NCBI GenBank assembly: GCA_903823115.1
Contig: CAIJRN010000025.1
Coordinates: 48,750 to 112,749 of the forward strand
From: an uncultured cyanobacterium
Lineage (GTDB): Bacteria; Cyanobacteriota; Cyanobacteriia; PCC-6307; Cyanobiaceae
DNA length: 64,000 nucleotides
Direction of reading: 5' to 3'
Shown here: positions 46,093 to 55,377 of the stretch, in pieces
Layout: the number at the start of each line of letters is the position of its first letter
Numbering within the stretch: the stretch's first letter is position 1
Position numbers and translations under genes: made by a program
Notes under the pieces: model-generated
The model's database searches: none
Told to the model about the DNA's origin: nothing
The model's input: only the letters and a program-made list of their open reading frames with translations

Positions 46093-47031
46093 ATGCGGCC
46101 ACCGACATTCCCACCACCTCTACCTGTGCATCTCCGAATTGGCTGCCAACTCGACCTGCGCTGCGAGGTGCCCACGCCGGTCCTGGCCTTGGTCCATCCC
46201 CACACCAGCCTGCTGGACGATCTGCGCTCGGCCGAAGCAGTGCGCCTGCACCCCGATCGCAGCATCGAAGTGCTCAGTGATCAGGCCGGCAATCGCTGGT
46301 GTCGGCTGACGGCGCCCAGTGGAATCACACGCTTCGGCTACACCACCTCCATCACCTGCTCCGACAGCAGCGATCCGGTGCTGCCTTCGGTGCCCGAATG
46401 CCCGATCCAGGCCTTGCCGATCGACACCTATCGCTACCTCAATCCCAGCACCTATTGCGACACCGAATCGCTGATGGCGATGGCCTGGGACACCTTCGCT
46501 GGCGTTCCCCGCGGCTGGCCGCTGGTGCAGGCGATCTGCGACTGGGTGCACGATCAGATTCGCTTTGACTATGAGGCGGTGCGGCCCCAGAAAACCGCCA
46601 GCGACACCCTTGCCGACAGCGCCGGTGTCTGCCGCGACTATGCCCACCTGGCCATCACCCTCTGCCGTTGCCTCAACATTCCCGCCCGCTACTGCACCGG
46701 CTATCTCGGCTACACGGGCATTGCGGTGGGCGAGGCCCCTGTGGATTTCTCGGCCTGGTTCGAGGCGTTTCTGGGAGACCGTTGGTACGTCTTCGATGCC
46801 CGCCACAACATCCCTCGCTGCGGCCGGGTGTTGATCGCCCGCGGTCGCGATGCCGCCGATGTGCCCTTCCTGCGCTCCTTCGGCGAGCATCGCCTCGTCA
46901 GTCTCGAGGTGATCACCGAGTTGATCGACGACTCTGTGGACGAGGTCGTCAGCGAATCGGGCCCTGCCGCGACACTCGACGCCTCCAGCATGGCGGTGAC
47001 AGCGATGGATTCAGCTTGCCTGGTGGTCTGA
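46093..47031 (+). CDS. Transglutaminase-like cysteine peptidase family protein
   Basis: 312 residues. N-terminal beta domain (about 10-125), then the transglutaminase core with the Cys-His-Asp triad: Cys in SAGVCRDYAHLAITLCR, His-equivalent region DFSAWFEAFLGDRWYVFD and DARHNIPRCGRVLIARG. Cytoplasmic, without signal peptide. Such proteins often act as peptidases or amidases on unknown peptides. The stop lies one base from that of the Nit1C-type gene MSMEG_0570 on the opposite strand, so it marks the cluster boundary. Confidence 0.85.
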   Translation: MRPPTFPPPLPVHLRIGCQLDLRCEVPTPVLALVHPHTSLLDDLRSAEAVRLHPDRSIEVLSDQAGNRWCRLTAPSGITRFGYTTSITCSDSSDPVLPSVPECPIQALPIDTYRYLNPSTYCDTESLMAMAWDTFAGVPRGWPLVQAICDWVHDQIRFDYEAVRPQKTASDTLADSAGVCRDYAHLAITLCRCLNIPARYCTGYLGYTGIAVGEAPVDFSAWFEAFLGDRWYVFDARHNIPRCGRVLIARGRDAADVPFLRSFGEHRLVSLEVITELIDDSVDEVVSESGPAATLDASSMAVTAMDSACLVV

Positions 47032-47032
47032 A

Positions 47033-47308
47033 TCAGGCCGCCGCGATCTGCACCAGCGCATCGCCGGCGTAGTTGTCGGCGGCTTGCTGCAGGCGCAGCC
47101 GTTCTTCATCAACGCGGGTGCAGGCGAAGCCATAGCGGGCCCGCACCCGCTCGGAGGCCTGCTCCAGAGCCGCCAGGCCCTTGCTGGTCAGTTCACTCAC
47201 CGTCAGGCTCTGGCCAGGCTTGAGGTAATCGAGAATCACGGTGGAAGGGGAATAGAGCTCGCTGGTCAAGCCATCGGGCCATTCCAGGGTGAGACGCACT
47301 TCGGGCAC
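47033..47308 (-). CDS. MSMEG_0570 family nitrogen-starvation protein (Nit1C)
   Basis: 91 residues from the GTG at 47308, where the family begins (PEVRLTLEWPDG). The core continues YSPSTVILDYLKPGQSLTVS and ALEQASERVRARYGFAC. Small soluble protein of unknown biochemical role found only in Nit1C-type clusters. The ORF is open further upstream, but that extension is not conserved. 107 bp downstream of the AIR-synthase-like gene. Confidence 0.82.
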   Translation of the reverse strand: MPEVRLTLEWPDGLTSELYSPSTVILDYLKPGQSLTVSELTSKGLAALEQASERVRARYGFACTRVDEERLRLQQAADNYAGDALVQIAAA

Positions 47309-47415
47309 GGACCAGACACAGGTTGACGTTTGATCTTGTCGGTCTGGGTGCCAGGTCGCGGTAGTGCTCGCGACAGTCAGGCGGGCTGAGGATGGCACTC
47401 TTCCCCGGACTGCTC

Positions 47416-48387
47416 TCAGAACCCAGTGAGCGCTGCGCCGATCTGCCAGAGGCTGGCGGTTGCACCGGCCTGGCTGATCTGCACACTGGCAGGCCCCGCT
47501 GCGAAACGCCCGATCGGCTCACACCGCAGATCGCGATGGGGAGCCACAGTGGCCGCCAGGGCCTCCAGCCGGGCAGGATCGACGACCAGCAGATAGCCGT
47601 AGCTGGGGAAACAACTCAACCACGCCTGCAGCTCAACCCCTGGTGGTGGTGTGATGGCTTCGAGATTGAGCTCCAGCTCGCAACCGGAGGCCTCGGCCAG
47701 CATCACGGCCGTACCGACCAGGCCGCCCATGCTGATGTCCTTGGCGCCGTGGCAGAGGCCGGCGCCTGCCAGCTGCACCAGCAGCTCCAGATGGCTGCGC
47801 AACAGCTCGGGCGCGGCGCCCGTGGCGGCATCCCAGAAGGGGTAATGGCGATGAAAGTGGCCACTGATGTTCACCAGCAGACAACAGACATCGCCCGCTC
47901 TGGCGGATCGGGCCGAGAGCACCGGGCCGGGAGCCATGCCCAGCACGGCCACCGAAAGGGCGGTGTAGGGACTCTGCAGATTGGTGTGGCCTCCCACCAT
48001 CGGAATCGCGAACTTGTCGCAGGCGAACCGCATGCCGGCCAGCAGGGCCTCGGCGGGCCCGGAACCCTGGCTCCAGAGACTGTTGACCAGTGCAAGGGGC
48101 CTGCCGCCCATGGCGGCGATGTCGCTGAGGTTCACCAGCACGGCGCTCCAGCCGGCGAACCAGGGGTCCTCAGCCACCAGCTCCGGCTGCAACCCCTCAC
48201 AGGCCAGCAACAGGGGGCCGGCCACCGCCGGCAGCAGGGCTGCATCATCGCCGAGGGCGGCGGCGGAACCGAGCGCTGGGAAGGGCTGGTGGGGAAAAAC
48301 CGCCGCCGCCGCCTGGATGTCGCGCTTGCCCTGCAGCCCGGCCAGCTGGCTGAGGTCACGCACGAAGGCATGGAGATCTACCACCAT
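47416..48387 (-). CDS. Sll0787 family AIR synthase-like protein (Nit1C)
   Basis: 323 residues of the PurM/AIR-synthase ATP-binding fold: LGDDAALLPAVAGPLLLACE, DIAAMGGRPLALVNSLWSQG, FAIPMVGGHTNLQSPYTALS and AKDISMGGLVGTAVMLAEAS. Its position in the cluster, not the purine pathway, indicates the Sll0787 family; it probably activates a substrate with ATP. The ATG directly follows the stop of the acetyltransferase gene. Confidence 0.88.
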   Translation of the reverse strand: MVVDLHAFVRDLSQLAGLQGKRDIQAAAAVFPHQPFPALGSAAALGDDAALLPAVAGPLLLACEGLQPELVAEDPWFAGWSAVLVNLSDIAAMGGRPLALVNSLWSQGSGPAEALLAGMRFACDKFAIPMVGGHTNLQSPYTALSVAVLGMAPGPVLSARSARAGDVCCLLVNISGHFHRHYPFWDAATGAAPELLRSHLELLVQLAGAGLCHGAKDISMGGLVGTAVMLAEASGCELELNLEAITPPPGVELQAWLSCFPSYGYLLVVDPARLEALAATVAPHRDLRCEPIGRFAAGPASVQISQAGATASLWQIGAALTGF

Positions 48388-49020
48388 TCAGGCCGCCAGA
48401 GGCTGGGGCCTGCGCTCATGGATCGGCTGGTAGTAGGCCAGATCGGCCTGCATCAGATGATGGCGGATGCCGCGGATCTCGATCGCCTCGATCGCGTGCC
48501 AGTGCAGGCGTTCGAAGAAGCGCACGTTCTGTATCTGGACCGTGGCCAGAAAGCGCCGGCAGCCCCAGCCATGGGCGGTGGTCACCGCCTTCCAGATCAG
48601 TCCCTTGCCGATCTGGTTATGGCGGCGGAAGTCGGCGTGGACTCCCAGGCGCCCGCCATACCAGACCCCCGGTTGCTCCTCCAGGATGCGCACCACCCCG
48701 ACCACCGGGCCGGCATTCGACGTCGTGTGACTGATGGCGGCGATCGGGTAGGCGTGGTGGTCCCGGTCATCACGATCGTGGGCTTCGAACAGATTCTGTT
48801 CCTGACAGAAAATGGCGCTGCGCAACTCCCAGTAGTCCGTCAGCAACGACGAGGCGTGCCGCAACAAATGGAAGGAGAAACGCTCGGAACTGGAGCTGGG
48901 TGAGAGGCGAAAATCGTCGGCATCGACACCGATGCCCCAGCGCACCGAGGGGGTGAAGGCCGTTGGCGATGAGCTGGCACTGCGGCCGATGTCGTGGCTG
49001 GCCGGATCGATGAAGAACAT
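48388..49020 (-). CDS. MSMEG_0567/Sll0786 family GNAT acetyltransferase (Nit1C)
   Basis: 210 residues. GNAT fold: LLTDYWELRSAIFCQEQNLF, acetyl-CoA loop region RLGVHADFRRHNQIGKGLIW, ATVQIQNVRFFERLHWHAIE. In some species it is fused to the AIR-synthase-like unit; here they are separate adjacent genes. Substrate unknown. Three bases separate it from the radical SAM gene. Confidence 0.86.
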   Translation of the reverse strand: MFFIDPASHDIGRSASSSPTAFTPSVRWGIGVDADDFRLSPSSSSERFSFHLLRHASSLLTDYWELRSAIFCQEQNLFEAHDRDDRDHHAYPIAAISHTTSNAGPVVGVVRILEEQPGVWYGGRLGVHADFRRHNQIGKGLIWKAVTTAHGWGCRRFLATVQIQNVRFFERLHWHAIEAIEIRGIRHHLMQADLAYYQPIHERRPQPLAA

Positions 49021-49023
49021 GGT

Positions 49024-50130
49024 TCAGAGCTGCTTCTCGAACAGGGACAGGGCGGAGCAGGCACCGCACTTGGCGCAGCCGGCGGCCATCGCCTCAGTGC
49101 TCAGATCGGAGGCACGCAGCATGGCGGCCACCGCCGTGTACACCTCCACCATGAAGTCGGTGCTTGGCGCGGGATGGCCTTCCAGCGGTGTGCCGGCAAT
49201 CGGCACGAAAGGCACCACGAAGGGGTAAACCCCCAGAGCGATGAGCTGTTGACTGCAGGCGATCAGTGCGGCGGCAGTGTCGCCCAGGCCCGCCAGCAGG
49301 TAGGTGCTCACCTGCCCGCGGCCGAACACCGCCACGGCCTGTGCAAATGCCGTGTAGTACAGCTCCAGCGTCACTTCCGATTTGCCCGGCAGGATGCGAC
49401 GGCGCACTTCAGGCTCCACCACCTCCAGGTGCATGCCGAGGCTGTCGATCCCCGCCTCCTTCATGCGCCGATACCAGATTGGATCGGCCGGCGGCTCGCA
49501 CTGGCCCTGAATCGGCAGGTTGACACGAGCCTTGACCGCGGCGGCGGTCTCGGCCATCAGGCGGGCGCCACGGTCGTCGCTGTTGGGGGTGCCGGTGGTC
49601 ATCACCAGCTGGGTCACCCCGTCAAGACGCACGGCGGCCTCGGCCACCTCGGCCACCTGCTCGGGGGTCTTGCGCACCAGGGTGCGGCCATCCTCCAGCG
49701 ACTGTTCGATGGCGCAGAACTGACAGGACTGGGTGCGATCGCGGAAGCGGATGCAGGTCTGCAAAAGGGTGGTGGCCAGCACATCGCGACCGTGGAGCAG
49801 GGCGATCGAGCGGTAGGGAATGCCCTCGGCGGTGCTGAGGCCGTAGAACAGCGGCTCCGGTGGCGTCGTGGCGCTCTGGAGCGCGGGCGTCATGGTCGAG
49901 CGCACCGCCACGGCACCATCACTCTCGAGGCTGAGGTGATACGGAGAGGCCTGGGATAGGGCGTTGTAGACAGGCACCATCACGGTGGTGCCCTCGATCG
50001 TGAGGGCCCGGTGGTCGGAGGGGCCAGCACCGCCACGCCGTCCTGCATTGCCGGGGACGGCCGGATCCACCACACCGTGCACCTGCAGTTCAGTGACCAG
50101 CTGGGCGAGGGGGGAAGACGGTTCAGCCAT
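49024..50130 (-). CDS. MSMEG_0568 family radical SAM protein (Nit1C)
   Basis: About 368 residues from the ATG at 50130. The 4Fe-4S cysteines are in [17 protein letters not shown] near residue 130; the spacing (C-x9-C-x2-C) is the family's own variant. A biotin-synthase-like barrel follows ([33 protein letters not shown]). The C-terminus has an extra Cys cluster ([12 protein letters not shown]) that could hold a second iron-sulphur centre. It overlaps the nitrilase gene by 8 bp. Reaction unknown. Confidence 0.88.
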   Translation of the reverse strand: MAEPSSPLAQLVTELQVHGVVDPAVPGNAGRRGGAGPSDHRALTIEGTTVMVPVYNALSQASPYHLSLESDGAVAVRSTMTPALQSATTPPEPLFYGLSTAEGIPYRSIALLHGRDVLATTLLQTCIRFRDRTQSCQFCAIEQSLEDGRTLVRKTPEQVAEVAEAAVRLDGVTQLVMTTGTPNSDDRGARLMAETAAAVKARVNLPIQGQCEPPADPIWYRRMKEAGIDSLGMHLEVVEPEVRRRILPGKSEVTLELYYTAFAQAVAVFGRGQVSTYLLAGLGDTAAALIACSQQLIALGVYPFVVPFVPIAGTPLEGHPAPSTDFMVEVYTAVAAMLRASDLSTEAMAAGCAKCGACSALSLFEKQL

Positions 50131-51247
50131 GGGAGATCTCGACACTCCGGGACGTCGGCACTGGAGTGGCCTGGGATGCCGGCGATGTCATCGGGACAGG
50201 TGCTGCCGGCACGGGTGCCAACGGCACTGGTGCCAACGGCACTGGTGCTGCCGGCGTGATCTGGTCGATGAAGACGCGTGCCGTCGGCATCAATCCTGGA
50301 GAGCTCGCCGCCGGATTGGAGCCGATCGACTCGACATGGCTCGCCGGTGTGGCATTGAGACGCAGCCCCAGCAGGTCGGGGCGGCTGTAGTGGCCGACGC
50401 TGTCCATCATTCGTTTGCGTTTGGTGATCAGGGAGCGATCGAGTTCGGCGATGGCCAGACCCTCCCCGTCCGGCAGAGGCCCGGCCAGGTAGCGGCCCTC
50501 CGGGCTGATCACCGCTGTGTGGCAACCCCCCTGAAAGGCTTTATGCAGGGAGATGTCCGGGGTGATCGTGGCGTAATCGGCCGGATCGAGCCAGGCCGTG
50601 GAACTGATCACAAAGCAGCCCGCCTCGAGGGCGTGGTGCCGCAGTGTCACCGCCGTCTGTTCGCTGAAGATGGGCCCGACCAACGAACCCGGGAATTGGG
50701 CGCAGTGGATCTCCTCCCCCTGGCTCATCAGGGCGAAGCGGGCCAGCGGGTTGTAGTGCTCCCAGCAGGCCAGGGCTCCGATGCGGCCGATGGCCGTGGG
50801 CACCACCTGGAGTCCGGAACCATCGCCCTGGCCCCACACCATCCGCTCGTGATAGGTGGGGGTGATCTTGCGGCGTTTGAGCACCACCTCGCCATTGGCA
50901 TCGATCAGCAACTGGGTGTTGTAGAGGCTGCCGCCGTCACGTTCGTTGATCCCCAGCAACACGTGCATCCGGTGTCGACGAGCGGCGTCGGCGATGCGGT
51001 CGAGCTCGGGGCCAGGGACGACCATGGCCTGCTCATAGAGCTGGAGATGAGAGCGGCCCATCAACACAGCCGGCTCGACGAAGGAAAAGTAGGGGTAGTA
51101 GGGCAGATACGTCTCCGGAAAGACGATCAGCTCCACCCCGGAGCTGGCGGCTTCGGCCATGGCCGCCAGCAGCCGCTCGAGCGATCCCGCCAACGAGCCC
51201 AGAACCGGACGGATCTGAGCGGCAGCAACGATAACGGTGGCTTCCAT
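50123..51247 (-). CDS. Nitrilase, Nit1C (Sll0784) type
   Basis: 374 residues from the ATG at 51247. Hydrolyses nitriles to acids and ammonia. The Glu-Lys-Cys triad is visible: Glu in [13 protein letters not shown], Lys in [19 protein letters not shown], Cys in [14 protein letters not shown]. Nit1C nitrilases have been tied to growth on cyanide. The last 60 residues are a Pro-rich tail with four [10 protein letters not shown] repeats encoded by a 15-bp tandem repeat, unlike typical family members. Overlaps the radical SAM gene by 8 bp. Confidence 0.92.
   Translation of the reverse strand: MEATVIVAAAQIRPVLGSLAGSLERLLAAMAEAASSGVELIVFPETYLPYYPYFSFVEPAVLMGRSHLQLYEQAMVVPGPELDRIADAARRHRMHVLLGINERDGGSLYNTQLLIDANGEVVLKRRKITPTYHERMVWGQGDGSGLQVVPTAIGRIGALACWEHYNPLARFALMSQGEEIHCAQFPGSLVGPIFSEQTAVTLRHHALEAGCFVISSTAWLDPADYATITPDISLHKAFQGGCHTAVISPEGRYLAGPLPDGEGLAIAELDRSLITKRKRMMDSVGHYSRPDLLGLRLNATPASHVESIGSNPAASSPGLMPTARVFIDQITPAAPVPLAPVPLAPVPAAPVPMTSPASQATPVPTSRSVEISHG
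50199..50258. repeat. Four 15-bp tandem units in the nitrilase 3' end
   Basis: Units start at 50199, 50214, 50229 and 50244; the middle two are identical (GGTGCCAACGGCACT) and the outer two share GGTGCTGCCGGC. In frame, each gives a (A/L)APVP pentapeptide. Confidence 0.88.
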
Positions 51248-51352
51248 GGACAGCTCAAAGATGGAAGGAAAGGGCTGAACATGCGGTAAGCAGCGGCGAA
51301 CCCAGTGGCCTTGCGATGGCAACACCACGCTGGGTCCGTGACGGCGCTGCGA

Positions 51353-51835
51353 TCAGAGAGTCCAGGTGTCGAGGATGAACGCTCCTTCTTTGCGATGCAG
51401 CAGGATGATGTCGAGCACATCAAGGGGATTGACGGGCGTGATGCCTGGAATCAGCGCCCCTTCACCGTGGCCATAGAGCGCCTGGAGGGCGAAGCGGCAG
51501 GCATAGACCTTGCCGCCCTGATCCATGAACTTCTGAATGCGGGCGTTGAAGTTGAGATGACCGTCAAAGGCGGCATCGCCGAGTTTGGGGAAGCCGCGCT
51601 GTACCCCCAGCGTGACACCGGGTCCGTAGAGAAGAATGGAAGTTTCAAAGCCTTTGTTGATCAGGCGACTGGCCTGCAACAGGTTCACCAGGCCGATTGA
51701 ACCTTCAAAGGCCACCGTGTGAAAGGTGACGAGGGCTTTTTCGCCCGGATCGGCCTTCACATCTGGGAAAACCTTCTGTTCGTAGTCGACCAGAAAATCG
51801 CCTGGTTGATTGGCGGGACGACTGACTTCAGGCAT
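51353..51835 (-). CDS. MSMEG_0572/Sll0783 family nitrogen-starvation protein (Nit1C)
   Basis: 160 residues from the ATG at 51835, starting [20 protein letters not shown]. DsrE-like small fold with [39 protein letters not shown] and [20 protein letters not shown]. In Synechocystis loss of sll0783 impairs polyhydroxybutyrate accumulation under nitrogen starvation (known for the family). First gene of the minus-strand operon; the palindrome at 51864-51880 lies 29 bp upstream of its start. Confidence 0.9.
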   Translation of the reverse strand: MPEVSRPANQPGDFLVDYEQKVFPDVKADPGEKALVTFHTVAFEGSIGLVNLLQASRLINKGFETSILLYGPGVTLGVQRGFPKLGDAAFDGHLNFNARIQKFMDQGGKVYACRFALQALYGHGEGALIPGITPVNPLDVLDIILLHRKEGAFILDTWTL

Positions 51836-51863
51836 GGGAGTGGACTCTGGAAGCGAGTTGACG

Positions 51864-51880
51864 CAGGCAAACGTTGCCTG
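51864..51880. promoter_or_regulatory. 17-bp palindrome upstream of the Nit1C operon
   Basis: CAGGCAAACGTTGCCTG is a 7-bp inverted repeat around ACG, just upstream of the Sll0783 gene. Could be an operator or a 5' UTR hairpin. Confidence 0.35.
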
Positions 51881-51956
51881 GTTGAAGTTTTGTTGAGTGT
51901 CGCCATTGCCACCGAATTGAGCTCTGCCACATCGCCTCAAGACGGCTCAGCCATTG

Positions 51957-51970
51957 GTGGCCGTTGCTAC
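51957..51970. promoter_or_regulatory. Possible NtcA site (one mismatch)
   Basis: GTG-N8-TAC in the divergent Nit1C promoter region; the NtcA consensus is GTA-N8-TAC. No well-placed -10 box is evident, so this is weak. Confidence 0.2.
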
Positions 51971-52027
51971 CTGGGTTTGTTGCCCCTGCGCCGAGAATTG
52001 TGTGGAACGTTTCTTGGCTGGCTGCCG

Positions 52028-53368
52028 GTGTCCCTCTCGATCGACTCCGGTGCTGGTCCCGTTCCGGATGGTGCCCATCGCCCCAGGCGACGTGACCCCA
52101 ACGCCGTGGTCGTGATCGGTGGCGGCCAGGCGGGCTTGTCGATCGCCGCCTGTCTGCAACGCCGCGGCATCCGCCCCGTGGTGCTGGAGCAACACCGCAT
52201 CGGCCACGCCTGGCAGCAGCAGCGCTGGGATTCCTTTTGTCTGGTCACCCCCAACTGGCAATGCCGGCTGCCCGATTTTGCCTACGACGGCTCCGATCCC
52301 GAGGGATTCATGGGCCGCAGTGAGATCGTCGCCTACCTGCGTCGCTTCGCAGCCCAGCTGAAACCGGCTATCCGCGAAGGAGTGAGCGTCAGCCGTCTGA
52401 TGCGTGATGGCCGTGGCTATCGCCTGTTCACCAGTGAGGGAGAACTGGAGGCCGATCAGGTGGTGGTGGCCACTGGTGGCTATCACCGGCCCAGACGCCA
52501 TCCCCAGGCCGAACGGCTCCCCAGCTCGCTGCTGCAGCTCGATGCCCGCCAGTACCGCAACCCCGAGCAGTTGCCCGCAGGGGCGGTCCTGGTCGTGGGC
52601 AGCGGCCAGTCGGGCGCCCAGATCGCCGAAGACCTGCATCTGGCCGGTCGCCGTGTGCATCTGAGTGTGGGCTCGGCGCCGCGCTCGCCGCGCCGTTACC
52701 GCGGCAAGGATGTCGTCGACTGGCTGGATCGCATGGGCTACTACGCCATGCCGATCGGCGATCATGCCGACCCCAGAGCGGTGCGGGGCAAGACCAATCA
52801 CTACCTCACCGGGCGGGATGGCGGACGGGAGATCGACCTGCGGCAACGGGCGCTGGAGGGCATGGTTCTGCATGGACGCCTGCTGGAGCTGGGCGGCGAC
52901 CAGATCCGTTTTGACGACGACCTGGCGACCAATCTCGACCATGCCGATGCGGTCTACAGCCGCATCCGCACCAGCATCGATAGCTGGATCAACCGCGAGG
53001 GGATCGAGGCCCCGGAGGAGCACCCCTACACCCCCTGCTGGGAACCGCCGCCCGGCCATCCCACCCATCTTGATCTCGACAGCGAAAGCCTGGCGGCGGT
53101 GATCTGGTGCACTGGCTACAGCAGCGATTTCCGCTGGATCGATGTGCCGGTGTTCGATGGCAGTGGTGCACCCGCCCATGAGCGCGGCATCAGCCCCAGT
53201 CCGGGGCTCTATTTCCTGGGCTTGCCGTGGCTGCACACGTGGGGATCGGGGCGTTTCTGCGGCGTGGCCGACGATGCCGACTACCTGGCCGAGGCGATCC
53301 GGCTGCGCCAGCAACGACGCGATGCCAGCCAGGAGAGGCTGGAGTGCACGGCGTTGCTGGGTTCCTGA
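52028..53368 (+). CDS. MSMEG_0569 family flavin-dependent oxidoreductase (Nit1C)
   Basis: 446 residues from a GTG at 52028; the frame is open much further upstream but there it overlaps the Sll0783 gene antisense. Two dinucleotide sites: FAD motif VVVIGGGQAGLSIAACLQRR and NADPH motif VLVVGSGQSGAQIAEDLHLA, plus CLVTPNWQCRLPDF and a C-terminal YFLGLPWLHTWGSGRFCGVA. Flavin monooxygenase-like. Divergent from the rest of the cluster. Confidence 0.87.
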   Translation: MSLSIDSGAGPVPDGAHRPRRRDPNAVVVIGGGQAGLSIAACLQRRGIRPVVLEQHRIGHAWQQQRWDSFCLVTPNWQCRLPDFAYDGSDPEGFMGRSEIVAYLRRFAAQLKPAIREGVSVSRLMRDGRGYRLFTSEGELEADQVVVATGGYHRPRRHPQAERLPSSLLQLDARQYRNPEQLPAGAVLVVGSGQSGAQIAEDLHLAGRRVHLSVGSAPRSPRRYRGKDVVDWLDRMGYYAMPIGDHADPRAVRGKTNHYLTGRDGGREIDLRQRALEGMVLHGRLLELGGDQIRFDDDLATNLDHADAVYSRIRTSIDSWINREGIEAPEEHPYTPCWEPPPGHPTHLDLDSESLAAVIWCTGYSSDFRWIDVPVFDGSGAPAHERGISPSPGLYFLGLPWLHTWGSGRFCGVADDADYLAEAIRLRQQRRDASQERLECTALLGS

Positions 53369-53469
53369 GATGTGGTGCTGAGTCGAAGGATCTCGACTCA
53401 GATCAGCGGCTGCGAAGTCCCACCCGCCAGCCGCAACCTGCCCCAGACTTCTCGTAGACGCTCTCCAGG

Positions 53470-55377
53470 ATGACCTCCGCCCAGCCGAGTGGTCAGTACG
53501 GCAGCCTGTCCGATCTGACCCCCCAGGGGTATCGACCGGGAATCTCCCAGGCTGCCACCTCCCTGTGCTTGTCCTGGCAATGCCCACCCAGGCTGCTGCG
53601 GGATCCCAGGGAGGCCATCCTTCATCTGGATGCCTGGCTGAGCGGGCCCCTGGCGATCGTGTTGCCACCGGAGCCCCAGTGGCTGACGGGCGATCAATCG
53701 GGAAGCCCAAAGCCGATCCGACAGGGCGTCTGGCGCCTTCTTCAGCTGGCCAGTGAATTGCTGCGGCTGATTCAGATTCCGGTGTTCGATCCCGGGATCG
53801 TGCAGACGATCACGGCCGATCCGCAGGCGAATCACCGCTGGCGGATCCGGGCCCTCGTGCCGGTGCACGAGCACCAGCCGCAGGCGATCTACGTGCGCAC
53901 CTACAGCTGGGCAGCCGAACTGATTGCCAGGCTTCTCGAGACGGAGATCGCCCCTGCCGAGATCGAGCGGATCCACGCCTGGATTGAAGTCGAACACATC
54001 CAGCAGCTCTCGTCCTCCATCGCCGCTTCTCGCTCGACCCTCCCGGTGCTGCGTCGGGCCCTGGCCGAGGGGATTCCCTTCCGTCATCTCGGCTTGGGCA
54101 TCTACCAGCTCGGTTGGGGCCATCGCGCCCGCCGAATCATGGGCGGCGCGAACGACCTCGACAGCGCCATCGGCAGCCGGCTCTGCCAGAGCAAGCAAGT
54201 CGCCGCCGCTCTGCTGCGCACGGCGGGGCTGCCGATTCCGATCCACAGGGAAGCCGCCAGCCCGGAGGAGGCCTTGTCCGTGGCCGAGGTCCTGGGCTGG
54301 CCCGTGGTGGTGAAGCCGGCCGACCGCGATCGGGGCGAAGGGGTGAGTGTCAACATCACCACGCCAACGGAGCTGCACAGCGCCTGGCTGAAGGCCAGGA
54401 CTTTTTCCGCCAACATCCTGGTGGAACGTCATGTCGCCGGCACCTGCCATCGTCTTCATGTCATGTCCGGCCAGGTGATCAGCGTCTCGAAGCGGCTGCC
54501 AAAGGCGGTCTGCGGGGATGGGCACCACAGTGTGCGCGATCTGATCGCGCACGCCAACCGGGTGCAGGTGGCGCTGCCCCCCTGGCAACGGCTGAAGCCC
54601 TTCCCCAGCGATCCCCTGGCTGCCGCCTGCCTTGGGCGGCAGGGGCTGGACTTCGAGGCCGTGCCGGCACCAGGGGAATGGGCCTGCCTGCGACCGTTCA
54701 GTTCGATCGAATCGGGAGGCGAGCTGGAGAACTGCACGGACACGATTCACCCTGTGAATGTGGAGGCGGCCCTTCTGGCGGCGCGGGTCTGCGGGCTGAA
54801 TAATGCCGGGGTCGACATGATCAGCCTTGACATCAGTGAGCCTTGGCATCGCAACGGGGCCGTGATCAATGAGATCAACTTCGCCCCTCAGACCAATCCG
54901 GCCCCGGGATTCGAGTTCATGCTCGATCGGCTGCTCGCCCACCACTTTCCGGCCAGGGGGCGGATCCCGGTGACGGTCTATCTGGGTGGACGCAAGGCCT
55001 TTGAATCTGCCCAGATCCATCAAAGGCGCCTGGGTGCGCAGGGTGTGGAGTGCAGCCTGGTCGCCTTCGATCGGACGCTCGATCCGGCAGGGGAGCCGGT
55101 GACCACCGCAGCGGTCGGACTCTTCGGCCGCTGCCTGGCACTCCTGTGTGACCCCCGAATCGAGGCCCTGGCGGTGGCGGTGCAGACCGGTGAGTTTCTG
55201 AGCACGGGTCTGCCATTCGACCGACCGGATCAGGTGATCGACTGTGGAGACGCCCTGCTGAACACGGCGAAGCTGCCCCAGGCCTTGGCTAGAGCAAGAC
55301 TCAGCGCCCTACTGGCTGCATCCACCAGGGGAACCCATGGCAGCGGTGGCGGAGTCGATGAGGCGCCGTCCCGTTGA
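53470..55377 (+). CDS. CphA2-like cyanophycin-synthetase-related ATP-grasp protein
   Basis: 635 residues; CphA1 is about 870-900. The N-terminal domain (1-165) and the ATP-grasp core follow cyanophycin synthetase: GIYQLGWGHRARRIMGGAND, SRLCQSKQVAAALLRTAGLP near 233, WPVVVKPADRDRGEGVSVN near 278, INEINFAPQTNP near 464. The Mur-ligase half is reduced to about 140 residues. Where CphA1 has the P-loop TGTNGKTTTT after RIP, this has RIPVTVYLGGRKAFES; the later VQTGEFLSTGLPFDRPD aligns with the ARGGILRxGLxFDRCD segment. So one ATP site is dead, as in CphA2, which joins beta-aspartyl-arginine dipeptides. Lies 101 bp after the Nit1C oxidoreductase on the same strand. Product is inferred. Confidence 0.78.
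   Translation: MTSAQPSGQYGSLSDLTPQGYRPGISQAATSLCLSWQCPPRLLRDPREAILHLDAWLSGPLAIVLPPEPQWLTGDQSGSPKPIRQGVWRLLQLASELLRLIQIPVFDPGIVQTITADPQANHRWRIRALVPVHEHQPQAIYVRTYSWAAELIARLLETEIAPAEIERIHAWIEVEHIQQLSSSIAASRSTLPVLRRALAEGIPFRHLGLGIYQLGWGHRARRIMGGANDLDSAIGSRLCQSKQVAAALLRTAGLPIPIHREAASPEEALSVAEVLGWPVVVKPADRDRGEGVSVNITTPTELHSAWLKARTFSANILVERHVAGTCHRLHVMSGQVISVSKRLPKAVCGDGHHSVRDLIAHANRVQVALPPWQRLKPFPSDPLAAACLGRQGLDFEAVPAPGEWACLRPFSSIESGGELENCTDTIHPVNVEAALLAARVCGLNNAGVDMISLDISEPWHRNGAVINEINFAPQTNPAPGFEFMLDRLLAHHFPARGRIPVTVYLGGRKAFESAQIHQRRLGAQGVECSLVAFDRTLDPAGEPVTTAAVGLFGRCLALLCDPRIEALAVAVQTGEFLSTGLPFDRPDQVIDCGDALLNTAKLPQALARARLSALLAASTRGTHGSGGGVDEAPSR

Noticed and set aside
51947..53710. Minus-strand 587-codon frame opposite MSMEG_0569
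   Set aside because: No family motif; the plus strand encodes two dinucleotide-binding sites in order.
53398..55023. Minus-strand 541-codon frame opposite the CphA2-like gene
   Set aside because: Antisense shadow of an ATP-grasp coding region.
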